A DNA stretch of 64,000 bases, taken from assembly GCF_001050015.1 (NCBI RefSeq), contig NZ_CVTB01000022.1:40348-104347 (forward strand), written 5' to 3'. Shown here piece by piece: positions 7,543 to 17,064 of the stretch. A program made the position numbers and the translations under genes. This DNA is from Mycolicibacterium malmesburyense. Its GTDB lineage: Bacteria; Actinomycetota; Actinomycetes; Mycobacteriales; Mycobacteriaceae. The notes below the pieces were generated by a model. That model saw only the letters and a program-made list of their open reading frames with translations, searched no databases and had not been told where the DNA came from. How positions within the stretch are numbered: the stretch's first letter is position 1; every line of letters starts with the position of its first letter.

Positions 7543-8886
7543 ATGACGACGCGAGAAGCGGTGGTGTGCGGCGCGAGTATGGGCGGTCTGCTTGCCGCCA
7601 GAGTGCTGTCGGATGCCTACGACTCGGTGACCGTGGTCGAACGCGACAGCTTGCCCGACGACGTCTCGCAACGTGCTGGGGTGCCCCAGGGACACCACCT
7701 GCACATGCTGATGAGCCTGGGCCTGACGGTTCTCGAGGAGTTGATTCCCGGAGCCACCACGGATCTGCGACGGGCGGGCGCTCCGGTCATCGATACACGC
7801 GATTTGTCCGCCGTGTACTTCGAGGTCCGTGGGCATGCGCTGTGTCGAACGAAAGCACTCGACGACCCCGATGCCATCCCTGTCCAGGCCGCCAGCCGGC
7901 CACTGCTGGAATCGGTTGTTCGCGAACGGGTTTGCGCCCTGCCGAACGTGAAGGTCCTGGACGGCCACGATGTTGTCGAACCCGTGTTGACCGACGGCGC
8001 AGTGACCGGAGTTCATATCGTTGACCGCACCGGTGCGCATCAAACGACGTTGTCCGCCGATCTCGTGGTCGACGCTACCGGCCGCTCGGCACGCACACCA
8101 GCCTTCCTTGCGGCGCACGGCTTTACCCGCCCGGTCGAGCGGTCGTACCGCGTGCAACTCAGTTACACCAGCCAGCTGTTCCGCCTATCGCCGGAGGCCT
8201 TGGCCGACAGGGTGGTCTTCGTCAGCCCGACACGGGAGCGGCCGACAGGTGTCGGAATGCTCGCCTACGAGGACGACACGATGATCGTGACGCTGATCGG
8301 CGTGGCCGGATACCAGCTTCCGACCCGGTTGCCCGAGATGTTGGCGGCAGTGGCCGAATGCGTGCCGCCGAAGGTCAGCGCCGCACTCGCGAAGGCCGAA
8401 CCGGTGGGGGAGACGCACCATCGTCAGTTCCCGACCAGCGTGTGGCGTCGCTACGACAAGCTCCCCTCCTTTCCACACGGACTGTTGGTGATCGGTGATG
8501 CGGTGTGCAGCCTCAATCCGATGTACGGGCAGGGGATGACGGCGGCACTGCTGCAGGCGCAAAGCCTCCGGGAGACGCTTGCCGCCGAAGCTGCGCCGGT
8601 AAGCCGGGACTACTTCCGCGAGGTCGCACGGAAGCTGGCGCCCTTCTGGTGGGCCAACCGGCTCAACGACTTTGCCTTCCTGCCGACGAGCGGATGGAAA
8701 GCGTGGCCGCAGCGGGCGCTGAACGGCTATGTCACCGCGTACATGACCGCCGCGTCGACCGACATTGCGCTTTCCGAGACGTTCCTTCGGATGCTGCAAG
8801 GCGTCGATCCCGGGACAATCCTGATGCGCCCCGGAAATGTCGCGCGGGTCCTCGCCCACGCGCGGGAAAACCACGATCGTCAGTAA
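7543..8886 (+). CDS. FAD-dependent monooxygenase/oxidoreductase
   Basis: A 447-residue flavoprotein. The N-terminus carries a dinucleotide-binding GASMGGLLAARVL motif and VTVVERD. The second FAD motif is GDAVCSLNPMYGQGMTAAL near residue 325, and a middle DLVVDATGRSART block matches the aromatic hydroxylase/geranylgeranyl-reductase superfamily. The substrate is unknown. The next gene, an MBL hydrolase, is convergent and overlaps the 3' end by 7 bases. Confidence 0.85.
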   Translation: MTTREAVVCGASMGGLLAARVLSDAYDSVTVVERDSLPDDVSQRAGVPQGHHLHMLMSLGLTVLEELIPGATTDLRRAGAPVIDTRDLSAVYFEVRGHALCRTKALDDPDAIPVQAASRPLLESVVRERVCALPNVKVLDGHDVVEPVLTDGAVTGVHIVDRTGAHQTTLSADLVVDATGRSARTPAFLAAHGFTRPVERSYRVQLSYTSQLFRLSPEALADRVVFVSPTRERPTGVGMLAYEDDTMIVTLIGVAGYQLPTRLPEMLAAVAECVPPKVSAALAKAEPVGETHHRQFPTSVWRRYDKLPSFPHGLLVIGDAVCSLNPMYGQGMTAALLQAQSLRETLAAEAAPVSRDYFREVARKLAPFWWANRLNDFAFLPTSGWKAWPQRALNGYVTAYMTAASTDIALSETFLRMLQGVDPGTILMRPGNVARVLAHARENHDRQ

Positions 8887-9794
8887 CCCCAGACCTCGGG
8901 CACGCACCGGAAGACATCGCCGGCGGTCGCCACGCGGCAGACGGAGGGAAACGGTAGGTGGGTGGCCACCAGGGACTCACCGGTGGCGGCCAGCTCTCGC
9001 AGGAGTTCGATCCGAACCCGGGCTGACTCCACTGGATCGTGTTCGAACCCGTTGTGCCACTCGGGGTTGTCGAAGCCGGGCGCGAACACGGCGTCACCGG
9101 CGAACGTCAGCCGGTCGCCCCGCGAATCGAGGCGGACGACGGCGTGCCCCGGGGTGTGGCCGCCGGTGCGGGCGACCAGGACTCCCGGCGCCAGTTCGTA
9201 CTCCGATTCGAAGGTCCGCATCTGGCCGCGGTATTCGGTCAGGAACCGCGAGGCGATCGATCGCAGCGCGTCCGGCACCGGTGCCGGCATGTCGGTGTGG
9301 GAGAAATCGGGCGCCTCCCAGAACTCGGCCTCCGCGGCCGCGACGTGGACGCGCAAATCCGAACGCAGCCGTTGCTTCAGACCCTCGGTGAGGAGCCCAC
9401 CGACGTGGTCCATGTGCAGATGGGTCAGCACCACGTCGGTCACCGCCGACGGATCGATCCCGGCGGCCTCCAGTCGATGCACGGTCTGCCCGGCGCGCGG
9501 GAAGTCGGGGAACTCCACGCCGAGCCCGGCGTCGACCAGGATGGTCCGGTCTCCGCTGCGCACCACGACGACGTTCAACGGCCAGTCGAGCACGTCGTGG
9601 GGGAGGAACCGGTCGTCGAGCCAACTCCCGAACTCGTCCTGGTCGGCATTGGTCGCCATCGTCCGAGCCGTGATGGGTAGCACCCCGTCGCTGATGACCA
9701 GGACCTCGATGTCACCGACCTGCACCGCATAACGCGACGGGACCAACTCGTCGAGTCCCGACGTAGCCGAACTCGAGATGCTGTCAACGCTCAT
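8880..9794 (-). CDS. MBL-fold metallo-hydrolase
   Basis: A 304-residue metallo-beta-lactamase-fold hydrolase. The zinc motif is LTHLHMDHVGG (His125, His127, Asp129, His130); further ligands are in GGHTPGHAVV and the Asp of FAGDAVF. This order is that of lactonase-like and glyoxalase II-like enzymes (AHL lactonase/quorum-quenching clade), with an N-terminal YAVQVGDIEVLVISDG strand. AGGAGG precedes the ATG. Lactonase activity is possible but not proven. Confidence 0.85.
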   Translation of the reverse strand: MSVDSISSSATSGLDELVPSRYAVQVGDIEVLVISDGVLPITARTMATNADQDEFGSWLDDRFLPHDVLDWPLNVVVVRSGDRTILVDAGLGVEFPDFPRAGQTVHRLEAAGIDPSAVTDVVLTHLHMDHVGGLLTEGLKQRLRSDLRVHVAAAEAEFWEAPDFSHTDMPAPVPDALRSIASRFLTEYRGQMRTFESEYELAPGVLVARTGGHTPGHAVVRLDSRGDRLTFAGDAVFAPGFDNPEWHNGFEHDPVESARVRIELLRELAATGESLVATHLPFPSVCRVATAGDVFRCVPEVWGY

Positions 9795-9898
9795 GGCTGT
9801 CCTCCTGGGGGTTCAACGAAGATGACTTGTCATCTCCGGAGAACGCCCGCAGCCGGCGGGATTTATCCAGCGACCGAATCCGATTCAGGGCATGGTGA

Positions 9899-10678
9899 TC
9901 AGCGGGGTGCGGTGATCACGAGCTCGTGGTCACCGGCGGCCCAGGCGGATTCGAACACGTCGGTGGTGACGTGCTCGCCCTTCGTATCGTCGCCGCCGCT
10001 GTCGCCGAGGAAGACGGCGTCGTTGTCGTAGTCGATGGCGGCGACGGTGACCAGGTGACCGCATCCCGTCTTGTCACCGTCGGTGTCCCAGATCGTCGGC
10101 GAGTTCACGCACACGATCGCCTGTCGCCCGTCGCCCAAATAATCGGCCAAGGCGTCCATCCCCGTGGCCAGTCCGCCATCGGAAGCCTCGTCGTCGTTCG
10201 TGTAGTCGGCGCGGATACCGAAGTGCTTGAGCAGGATCAGGAGATCGGTCGTGCAGGTGCCGTGGCCGATACCGCCATCGCTCGGATCGAAGCTCTCGTC
10301 GTATACCGGCTGACCCGGATTGCACTCGCTCGGCGTCTTCGCCGCGAGGTCGATCATCTCCCGTTCGGTCGGCGGTGATCCGGTGATCTCGCCGATCACC
10401 AGGCGGGTGGCCATCAATCCGCAATCACCCTCGGTCTGCTCTTCCCAGTATTCGACAGCGGCGGCGGGGTCTCCGTAGACGCCGCCGACGACCGTGGTCG
10501 GGTCGTCCTGCTTGTCGTCCTTGGGCTTCTCGTTCGCCTCAGCCGGTTGTGCGGTCGCCTCCGGTTCGCCGGGCTCTGGCGCACTGCTGCACGCGACGCC
10601 CGTAAAGACGGACAGGCTGGCGATTACGGCGGCGGCGAGAGCCTTCCGGCTTGCCTCGCTTCGCTGGCGTACTGACAC
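9899..10678 (-). CDS. C39-like cysteine peptidase lipoprotein
   Basis: A 259-residue lipoprotein. The lipobox TGVAC gives Cys30, followed by a Glu/Pro/Asp-rich linker. The folded part starts at about residue 65 and shows QTEGDCGLMA (candidate nucleophile Cys86) and GCGHLVTVAAIDYDND with FLGDSGG, the His and Asp positions of the C39-like (bacteriocin-processing) papain-fold family. It would act at the outer face of the membrane. The target is unknown and there is no bacteriocin gene next to it. Confidence 0.75.
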   Translation of the reverse strand: MSVRQRSEASRKALAAAVIASLSVFTGVACSSAPEPGEPEATAQPAEANEKPKDDKQDDPTTVVGGVYGDPAAAVEYWEEQTEGDCGLMATRLVIGEITGSPPTEREMIDLAAKTPSECNPGQPVYDESFDPSDGGIGHGTCTTDLLILLKHFGIRADYTNDDEASDGGLATGMDALADYLGDGRQAIVCVNSPTIWDTDGDKTGCGHLVTVAAIDYDNDAVFLGDSGGDDTKGEHVTTDVFESAWAAGDHELVITAPR

Positions 10679-10798
10679 CTAGGGAAGCTAACAGATGCCG
10701 GGAGTTTTCCGAGCGATTATTGACGTATGGGCCAAAGCATTGGCACTCTTCGGAATTGGGGCCCGGCAAATGTTCGTTTCCGGGATAGCAAGCTCTGC

Positions 10799-11644
10799 TC
10801 AGCGCCGCGCGTGCAGAATCCGACTGGCTTGCAGGGTACGGGTGGATTCCACTCCAAGTTGAGGAGATTCTCCGAGATACATCTCGATGACCTCCTGAGC
10901 GGCGCGGTCTTCGATGTCGGTGAAGCCGAGTTCGCGTAGGTCCTTGATCAATTCGTCAGGCGAGATGTAGCTGACGAACGGTTCGCCGGCACGGGCGAGC
11001 CGTTCGGCACGGGCCTGCAAGTGAGCTCGGTCCTCGTCGCTGTCCGCCGACTGCAGGTAGTCGAAGACGACCTCCACGGGCGGTGTCTGTCCGGCGATGT
11101 ATTCGAGGGTGGCGTTGGCGGCACTGGGGGTCAGGTAGAAGACGACGCCCAGCCAGACGAAGATGGTGGGATCGGTGCGGGTGAAGCCGGCGACATCGAG
11201 TTCTATTGCCAGGTCTAGTGTCTCGAAGTCCACCGGCACAAAGGTCAAGGTCTCAGGGTGGTCGATATCGGCCGACGAGAGGCGGTCGCGTTTCCACGTC
11301 TGGGCCGCGGGGTGGTCGATCTCGAAGACCCGGACGTCGGGATGTGGATTGCGGTAGCCGAAAGTGTCCAGTCCGGCTCCGAGCACGACGACCTGGCGGG
11401 TGCCGGAGGCCACGGCCCGAGCTATGGATTCCTCGGCGAAGAAGAGCCTCCGGGCGCGATCACTGACGACCGTGCCGAGGTCGTCGTTCGGACGCGTGCC
11501 CAGTTCAGCGAGTTCGTCGGCGGTGGTGCCGAGCAGAGAGGCGGCAAGTGCGTCGGCGAAAATGGTTGGCCTGTCGATGATCTGGTGGTACGCGCGGGCG
11601 TAGGCGGTGACAACGGCTGTCCGGCTGGGTCCGTTGTTCTCCAT
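10799..11644 (-). CDS. TIGR00027-type SAM-dependent methyltransferase
   Basis: A 281-residue methyltransferase of the TIGR00027/leucine carboxyl methyltransferase-like family that is greatly expanded in mycobacteria. It contains TAVVTAYARAYHQIIDRPTIFADALA, the SAM-binding QVVVLGAGLDTFGYR and VFEIDHPAAQTWKRDRL. I start it at ATG 11644 (MENNGPSRTAV), the usual family beginning. Natural substrates of these enzymes are mostly unknown. Confidence 0.85.
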   Translation of the reverse strand: MENNGPSRTAVVTAYARAYHQIIDRPTIFADALAASLLGTTADELAELGTRPNDDLGTVVSDRARRLFFAEESIARAVASGTRQVVVLGAGLDTFGYRNPHPDVRVFEIDHPAAQTWKRDRLSSADIDHPETLTFVPVDFETLDLAIELDVAGFTRTDPTIFVWLGVVFYLTPSAANATLEYIAGQTPPVEVVFDYLQSADSDEDRAHLQARAERLARAGEPFVSYISPDELIKDLRELGFTDIEDRAAQEVIEMYLGESPQLGVESTRTLQASRILHARR

Positions 11645-11776
11645 CCTCGCGAACGTACTCGTGGAGGATGCCGCGCAACCATGTGGGCACGCCCACGGCC
11701 CGGGGCCTACGTCTACAAAGCTGGGCCGATGACCATCAGGCGGGAATGGCAATCACGGTACGGGGCGGGTCGCTAT

Positions 11777-12601
11777 TCAGGGTTGAGTCGCGCCGAATTC
11801 AGCGCGGTCGATGAAGCCTTGGATTGCCTCGGCGACACGTGCGGGTGCCGCCGCGATGGCGAAGTGCGATTGATCCGGCCAGCAGACACGGTGCGCGTGC
11901 GGAAGTGAATCGGACAAGCGATCCATCCCCTCGGGGAGGGGCGCCCAGCTCTGGCCACCTTGCATCAGCAGAACCGGCACGTCGATCGACTCCCACCGCT
12001 CGATGTCGTCCGTATCGGCGGCCATGCTTTCTAGGTCGGCCCGTACGGCAGTCGCTGTACGCCGGCTCGTCTCCGGGTCGGCGTCGGGCTGTGGCGCCGC
12101 CGCGATCACCTCCGAAGGAATGCGCGCCACCTCGCGAGCGAAAACATCCAGCGCGCTGTCGAATTGGTCGGCAGCGCAGAACTGCCGAAACTGCTCGAGT
12201 ATCGGTCGCAGATGCCCACCCACCAGCAGGATGGGCGGTTCGAACAATGCCAGGGACGCGATTCCCTCGATGTTCTCGGCAGCGGCGTGAAGGGCCACGG
12301 TGGCGCCGTAGGATCCGCCGACCACGTGCACGGGCTGACCGCTGAGGTCGGTCAGGTAACCGAGTACAACCCGCAGATCGGCAGCCTCTACGGCGAAGTT
12401 GTTCGGCGAGGGCCCGACGTCGCTGGGCGCATGATTGCGTCGCGCGTATCGCGCAACCCGATGACCTGCGAGTCGGGAGCCCACATCCGTCCACGTGGCC
12501 AGGCCGCCGCCGGTCCCATGCACGAACACCACCGGTGAACCTCTTCCCTCCACATCCACGGCGAGTCGTGTGCCGTCCGGTGCGGTCAACTCGCTAGCCA
12601 T
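11777..12601 (-). CDS. Alpha/beta hydrolase
   Basis: A 274-residue alpha/beta hydrolase with the oxyanion block VVFVHGTGGG, the nucleophile elbow VVGGSYGATVA and the C-terminal catalytic histidine in DQSHFAIA. It is shaped like esterase or haloperoxidase relatives. It is divergent from the epoxide hydrolase gene, and the two may share a control region at 12602-12815. Confidence 0.85.
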   Translation of the reverse strand: MASELTAPDGTRLAVDVEGRGSPVVFVHGTGGGLATWTDVGSRLAGHRVARYARRNHAPSDVGPSPNNFAVEAADLRVVLGYLTDLSGQPVHVVGGSYGATVALHAAAENIEGIASLALFEPPILLVGGHLRPILEQFRQFCAADQFDSALDVFAREVARIPSEVIAAAPQPDADPETSRRTATAVRADLESMAADTDDIERWESIDVPVLLMQGGQSWAPLPEGMDRLSDSLPHAHRVCWPDQSHFAIAAAPARVAEAIQGFIDRAEFGATQP

Positions 12602-12815
12602 AGCGTCCGAGTATCGACAACGATGTCGCGGGAGTGCAAGGCGTTAAGCGTCGATAGGGTTGACTATCAGGGGTATCCGCATGATCGTCGAGGGCGTGAT
12701 CGCGCGGGCAGTTCTCTTTGTTCCTCAGGATGTTTCGCACCCACCCATGTTCGGAGCAAATGGAAGAACCCAGCGCGTTGAACTTCCGGGAACCACGACG
12801 ACCACGGAGGAAGAG

Positions 12816-13991
12816 ATGCCCACCGATCGCCCGACCAGCGATGTGCAAACCTTCGAATCTCACGCGGCCGATGCCGATCTCGACGATTTGCGTGCACGGT
12901 TGACCGCCGCGAGACTGCCCGAAGCCGAGACGGTCTACCGCGCTGCGCCCGATCCCCGCCGCTGGGAGCAGGGTGTCCCTCTTGCCGACCTCGTCGACGT
13001 CGTGAACTACTGGCGGACCGGCTATAACTGGCGGTCGTTCGAGGAGCGCCTCAACGGGATCGGTCAATTTCGTATGACCATCGACGGTCTGGGAATCCAT
13101 TTTCTGCACCGCAGGTCCACGCGCGCCGACGCCGTTCCTCTGATCGTGACGCACGGATGGCCGGGCAGCATCGCTGAATTCGTCGACCTGGTGGACGAGC
13201 TTGTCGATCCGAAAGACGCCGGCGCGCCGGCGTTCCATGTCGTGGCTCCATCCCTACCCGGGTTCGGATACAGCGACAAGCCGACCACCACCGGATGGGG
13301 CATCGAGAAGATCGCAGCCGCGTGGGTGGAACTGATGACGAGGCTGGGCCACGACAAGTTCGTCGCCCACGGCGGTGATTGGGGAGGTGTCATCACCACG
13401 GTCCTCGGCGGCCGATTCCCCGAGCACCTTCTCGGCATCCATACCTTGACCCCGCAAGCGCCGCCGGGTCTGTCGATGGACGGGCTGACGGACACCGAGC
13501 GCAGGTGGGCCGAGGAGACGCGCGACTTCTGGCTACATCGCGCGGCTTACGCGAAGCAGCAGGCAGCACGCCCGCAGACTATCGGGTACTCGCTCGTCGA
13601 TTCGCCGGTCGGGCTTCTCGCCTGGATTCTCGACAAGTTCGCCGAGTGGTCGGATACCGAGGACAGCCCGTTCGAGACGATTTCCCGAGACAGGCTTCTC
13701 GACGACGTCACCCTGTACTGGCTGACGCGCACCGGCGCGTCGGCGGCGCGCATCTACTACGAAAGCCACGCCTCGCTCGACCCCGAGTTGCGGGTCGAGG
13801 TACCGACCGCGATCAGCGTGTATCCGCGCGATATCGAGAAGTGCCCGCGCCCATGGGCCGAGGAGAGGTTCCGACGGATCGTGCGATGGAGTTCACCCGA
13901 AACCGGAGGACACTTCCCATCGCTCGAGACACTCGAATTCTTTGTCAGGGATCTGCAAGAGAGCTTCGCCGCAGTGCTCGCCGATCAATGA
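12816..13991 (+). CDS. Epoxide hydrolase (EHN family)
   Basis: A 391-residue epoxide hydrolase. The N-terminal EHN domain (residues 8-115) precedes the alpha/beta hydrolase core. The oxyanion motif HGWPG is at 113-117, the nucleophile Asp188 in HGGDWGG, and the catalytic His in ETGGHFPSLE near the C-terminus. ATG 12816 follows AGGAAGAG; the open frame upstream to 12660 has no ribosome site. With the P450 downstream it could open an epoxide made in the same pathway. Confidence 0.9.
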   Translation: MPTDRPTSDVQTFESHAADADLDDLRARLTAARLPEAETVYRAAPDPRRWEQGVPLADLVDVVNYWRTGYNWRSFEERLNGIGQFRMTIDGLGIHFLHRRSTRADAVPLIVTHGWPGSIAEFVDLVDELVDPKDAGAPAFHVVAPSLPGFGYSDKPTTTGWGIEKIAAAWVELMTRLGHDKFVAHGGDWGGVITTVLGGRFPEHLLGIHTLTPQAPPGLSMDGLTDTERRWAEETRDFWLHRAAYAKQQAARPQTIGYSLVDSPVGLLAWILDKFAEWSDTEDSPFETISRDRLLDDVTLYWLTRTGASAARIYYESHASLDPELRVEVPTAISVYPRDIEKCPRPWAEERFRRIVRWSSPETGGHFPSLETLEFFVRDLQESFAAVLADQ

Positions 13992-14629
13992 GCGGCCGCG
14001 TCGTGGCCTCCGTGGCGCAGCAGTGAGGTCATCCGCGGATAGAGGATCGCCGGACCGAGCCATCGCGCAACGAAACGACGAAGCGCCACACCCGTACGGG
14101 CCGGCTGCCCAGGATCGGTCAGCATCGATTGCACTGTGCGCAAGACTATTTCGGCGAGATCTCCTAGGGCGGCACCGTCGAAGCCGTGAAGCTGCCAATC
14201 GACGTCCAATCGGTTGAAGAAGGCTTTGCAGAACGCCTTGGCGGTGTCAGAGGTCAACGAGATGGCGTCCTCACCCTCCTGCCGTCGGGTCAAGATGCTC
14301 TCCAGCTGAGGATCACCGGTGAGGTTCTCGACGGCGAAGGAAACGCATTCGACGAGTGCAGCGACCGGATCGTTGACACCGCGCACGTGGTCGACGACCT
14401 GGTCGATGAAGCCGTCGACCGCACGCATCGCACTGGCGATGAGCAGCGCGTCAGCGTTGGGGAAGTAGCGGTACACCGTTTGCCGAGTGACGCCGATTCT
14501 GCGGGCGACGTCGGCAAGTCGGATCGCCGGTCCGTGCTCGGCCACCACGTCGTCCACCGCGTCCAGGATTCGGTCTATGGCCTCCTCGTCCGTGGCGGGT
14601 GTCGAACCGGCCCACCCGCGACTACGCAT
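13985..14629 (-). CDS. TetR/AcrR family regulator
   Basis: A 214-residue TetR protein. The N-terminal helix-turn-helix is RLADVARRIGVTRQTVYRYFPNADALL. It starts inside the 3' end of the P450 gene (8-base overlap), so it is in the same transcript and likely controls it. Its 3' end overlaps the epoxide hydrolase gene by 7 bases in convergent orientation. The palindrome upstream of the P450 gene is a candidate target. Confidence 0.85.
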   Translation of the reverse strand: MRSRGWAGSTPATDEEAIDRILDAVDDVVAEHGPAIRLADVARRIGVTRQTVYRYFPNADALLIASAMRAVDGFIDQVVDHVRGVNDPVAALVECVSFAVENLTGDPQLESILTRRQEGEDAISLTSDTAKAFCKAFFNRLDVDWQLHGFDGAALGDLAEIVLRTVQSMLTDPGQPARTGVALRRFVARWLGPAILYPRMTSLLRHGGHDAAAH

Positions 14630-15875
14630 GCGCGCCCACAACGCGTTCGCTGGTGAACTCGATCGGGAGTGTCATGGGACCGGTCATACCCAACAAAGAC
14701 TTCCACGGGGCCGGACCGATGCGACGGGGCGCATCGAGACGCTGAGTAAGGACCACAAGTGCTTCGGCCAGCTCGCGGCGGGCGAGGTTGGCTCCCAGGC
14801 AGTAATGCGCACCGCCGCCGAACGTCAGAATCGGTGGAACGTCCTTGCGGCTGATGTCGAAGCGATCAGCATCGTGATAGATCGCCGGATCGCGATTGGC
14901 CGCAAAGGTGTTGACGAGGATGAAGGTTCCCGCCGGGAACAGGTAGCCGCCGAATTCGGCGTCTTCCAGAGCGGCCCGCGGCGCGATGCTGGCCGCCGGC
15001 GAGTGGCGCATGCTCTCCTCGACGGCCTGCATCGCCAGTTCGGGTTGGTCGCGCAGCCTCATCCACTGGTCGGGGTGCTCACAGAGCACCTGCACCGACG
15101 CCGCAAGTTGGTTGCGCGTCGTGTCGGTTCCCGCCATCAGGAAGCCCGCCACCAGCATGCGGAGTTCGTCGAGATTCAGCCGGTCGCCGTCGCTTTCGGC
15201 GCGGATGAGTTCGGAGAGCAGATCGTCGGTCAGGTTGTTCCGGCGGGCGGCGACCATTTGGTCGACGTAGGCGTCGAGCTCACCCCACGCCCGCATGATC
15301 GCGGACTCGTCGAAGTTGACGTCCGGTTGAAAGTTGAGGGCCTTGAAGATTTCTTCGGTCCAATCTGCGAACAGATGCCAATCCACGCTCGGCGCACCGA
15401 TGAGCGCGCACATGATCGGAGTGGGGTAGGGGCGGGCAATGTCGGTCACGACGTCGCAGCTGCCGGCGTCCACCACCCGATCGATCAGCCCGTTGATCAC
15501 CTCGCGAATCGTGTCTTGCAGGCGTGACGTTGCGCGGGGAGTGAACGCCTTGGACACGAGTTTGCGTAAGCGGACATGCGCCGCACCCTCCAGGCCCAGG
15601 AGGCTGTTCGCCATCTTGTCGAACAACGGCCCCGACGTGATGCCTTGAGATGCCAGGGTGATACCGGGTGGTAGGCGGAACCGGCTGTCGCGCAGCATAT
15701 CCCTGGCCAGCTCGTACGACAGGATTTCCGGGCCGAACGGGCCGATGGCGATGGGTGCACGTGCCTGCGCCGCTCGCACATCCTCGAAGATGTCGTGCGG
15801 CGTGGCGTCGAGACCGTAATTGAAGGTCGGCAGGTCAGCGTCGAAGACGCTGGGAGCGGTGCTGGTCGCGCTCAT
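14622..15875 (-). CDS. Cytochrome P450
   Basis: A 417-residue P450. The oxygen-binding motif AGTDTTR is at 248-254, the ExxR helix at Glu287/Arg290, and the heme ligand Cys359 in FGGGAHYCLGANLARREL. It is a bacterial class-I type needing a ferredoxin, and none is adjacent. It heads a two-gene operon with the TetR gene. The substrate is unknown; neighbours (epoxide hydrolase, GMC oxidoreductase, F420-type enzymes) suggest a hydrophobic ring or terpene-like compound. Confidence 0.92.
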   Translation of the reverse strand: MSATSTAPSVFDADLPTFNYGLDATPHDIFEDVRAAQARAPIAIGPFGPEILSYELARDMLRDSRFRLPPGITLASQGITSGPLFDKMANSLLGLEGAAHVRLRKLVSKAFTPRATSRLQDTIREVINGLIDRVVDAGSCDVVTDIARPYPTPIMCALIGAPSVDWHLFADWTEEIFKALNFQPDVNFDESAIMRAWGELDAYVDQMVAARRNNLTDDLLSELIRAESDGDRLNLDELRMLVAGFLMAGTDTTRNQLAASVQVLCEHPDQWMRLRDQPELAMQAVEESMRHSPAASIAPRAALEDAEFGGYLFPAGTFILVNTFAANRDPAIYHDADRFDISRKDVPPILTFGGGAHYCLGANLARRELAEALVVLTQRLDAPRRIGPAPWKSLLGMTGPMTLPIEFTSERVVGAHA

Positions 15876-15896
15876 GAGGTGCTCGTCTTCCGCAGA

Positions 15897-15915
15897 TTAG
15901 ACGTTACTGTCTCAA
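15897..15915. promoter_or_regulatory. Candidate operator of the P450-TetR operon
   Basis: The stretch TTAGACGTTACTGTCTCAA has inverted arms AGAC and GTCT six bases apart, widening to TT(G)AGAC/GTCTAA. It lies 22 bases upstream of the P450 start codon, where a TetR dimer would block transcription. Confidence 0.45.
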
Positions 15916-16099
15916 GCGTATGACCACTTCTCGCAGCCGTCAATGAAAAACCTCTTGCTGTCCACGTTGGGTCGCGTGCCACCTGTGGATGATCATACGG
16001 ATTCTGACTGTACGTCTATCCTGCGGAGGCAGCCGCCCGAGAGCGTTTAGCGCTGGTCCAGGAATCCGCCTGGAGATGCGACTGTCGGCCAGGCTAGGG

Positions 16100-16909
16100 T
16101 CACCCGTGGTCGCGCCATGTGACGACCTGCTTGAGAGGGGTGAGATCGTAACCGTTGTCGGCGGTGAGTTCGGTCTGGAACAGCGTCACGCCTGCTTCGC
16201 GGAAGGCGTCGGCGCTCTTCTCGTTCTTCCAGAGCGTCGAGCGTTCGATGTCCGCCCCGTTGCGCCCGAATGTCGCTGCCAATTCGTCGACGCGGTCACT
16301 CAAACGGCGGAACGCATCGAGATCCTGAAATGCGTGCCAAATATCGGCGTGCCTGGCGACGGCGGGCAGCGAACGCTTGGGCCCCGTGCCACCGATGAGG
16401 ACCGGTATCTTACGCACGGGCGGCGGAATCAATGCGGCGAGCCGGTTTTCGATGCGAATCAGGCTCTCGTCGAACAGATCGAAGCGGGAGCCGAAGGTGC
16501 CGAAGTCGTAACCGTAGGTGGCGTAATCCTTTTCGTACCAGCCCGCGCCGAGGCCCAGGATGAGCCTGCCGCCGCTGATGTGATCAACGGTGCGCGCCAT
16601 GTCGGCGAGCAGGTCCGGATTGCGATAGCCCACGCCGGTGACGAGCAGTCCGATCTCCGCGTGTGAGGTGATCTCGCCCCACGACGCGAGCGCGGTCCAG
16701 CCCTCGAAGTTGGAGACGTCGGGTTGTTCCTCTCTGAGAACAGGTTTGCCGTCGACGATGGCCTCCACCGCTGGGCGGTGGAAGTGGTCGTAGCCGAAGA
16801 TCACATCGACGCCAAGGTCGTCGGCGGCCAGCACGACGTCGCGCCACGTGCGGTAATCGGGCGTTCCGCCGGGCTGGATCTGCACGGCGACGCGTACGGG
16901 ACGGGTCAT
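16100..16909 (-). CDS. F420-dependent LLM class oxidoreductase
   Basis: A 269-residue luciferase-like monooxygenase-fold enzyme. It shows VFGYDHF-type (here VIFGYDHFHRP), GLLVTGVGYRNPDLLADMARTVDHISGGRLILGLGAGW, the cofactor-binding block of F420-dependent family members. ATG 16909 is preceded by AGGAG. It probably reduces or oxidises a substrate of the surrounding P450/GMC cluster using F420. A 155-bp gap separates it from the GMC gene upstream. Confidence 0.87.
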   Translation of the reverse strand: MTRPVRVAVQIQPGGTPDYRTWRDVVLAADDLGVDVIFGYDHFHRPAVEAIVDGKPVLREEQPDVSNFEGWTALASWGEITSHAEIGLLVTGVGYRNPDLLADMARTVDHISGGRLILGLGAGWYEKDYATYGYDFGTFGSRFDLFDESLIRIENRLAALIPPPVRKIPVLIGGTGPKRSLPAVARHADIWHAFQDLDAFRRLSDRVDELAATFGRNGADIERSTLWKNEKSADAFREAGVTLFQTELTADNGYDLTPLKQVVTWRDHG

Positions 16910-17064
16910 GGATGCTCCTGAGTCGGGGAAGGGGCGACTCTTGAGCCAAGTCATCGGCTGCGCGGTTTTATTCCTGGCACGTTGTTCGCGACCGACTCGA
17001 GTTCCGCCAGTGCCTCCTGGATGTGCAAGATTTGAACGCCGGCCATTACCTCGCCTGATGGGGG

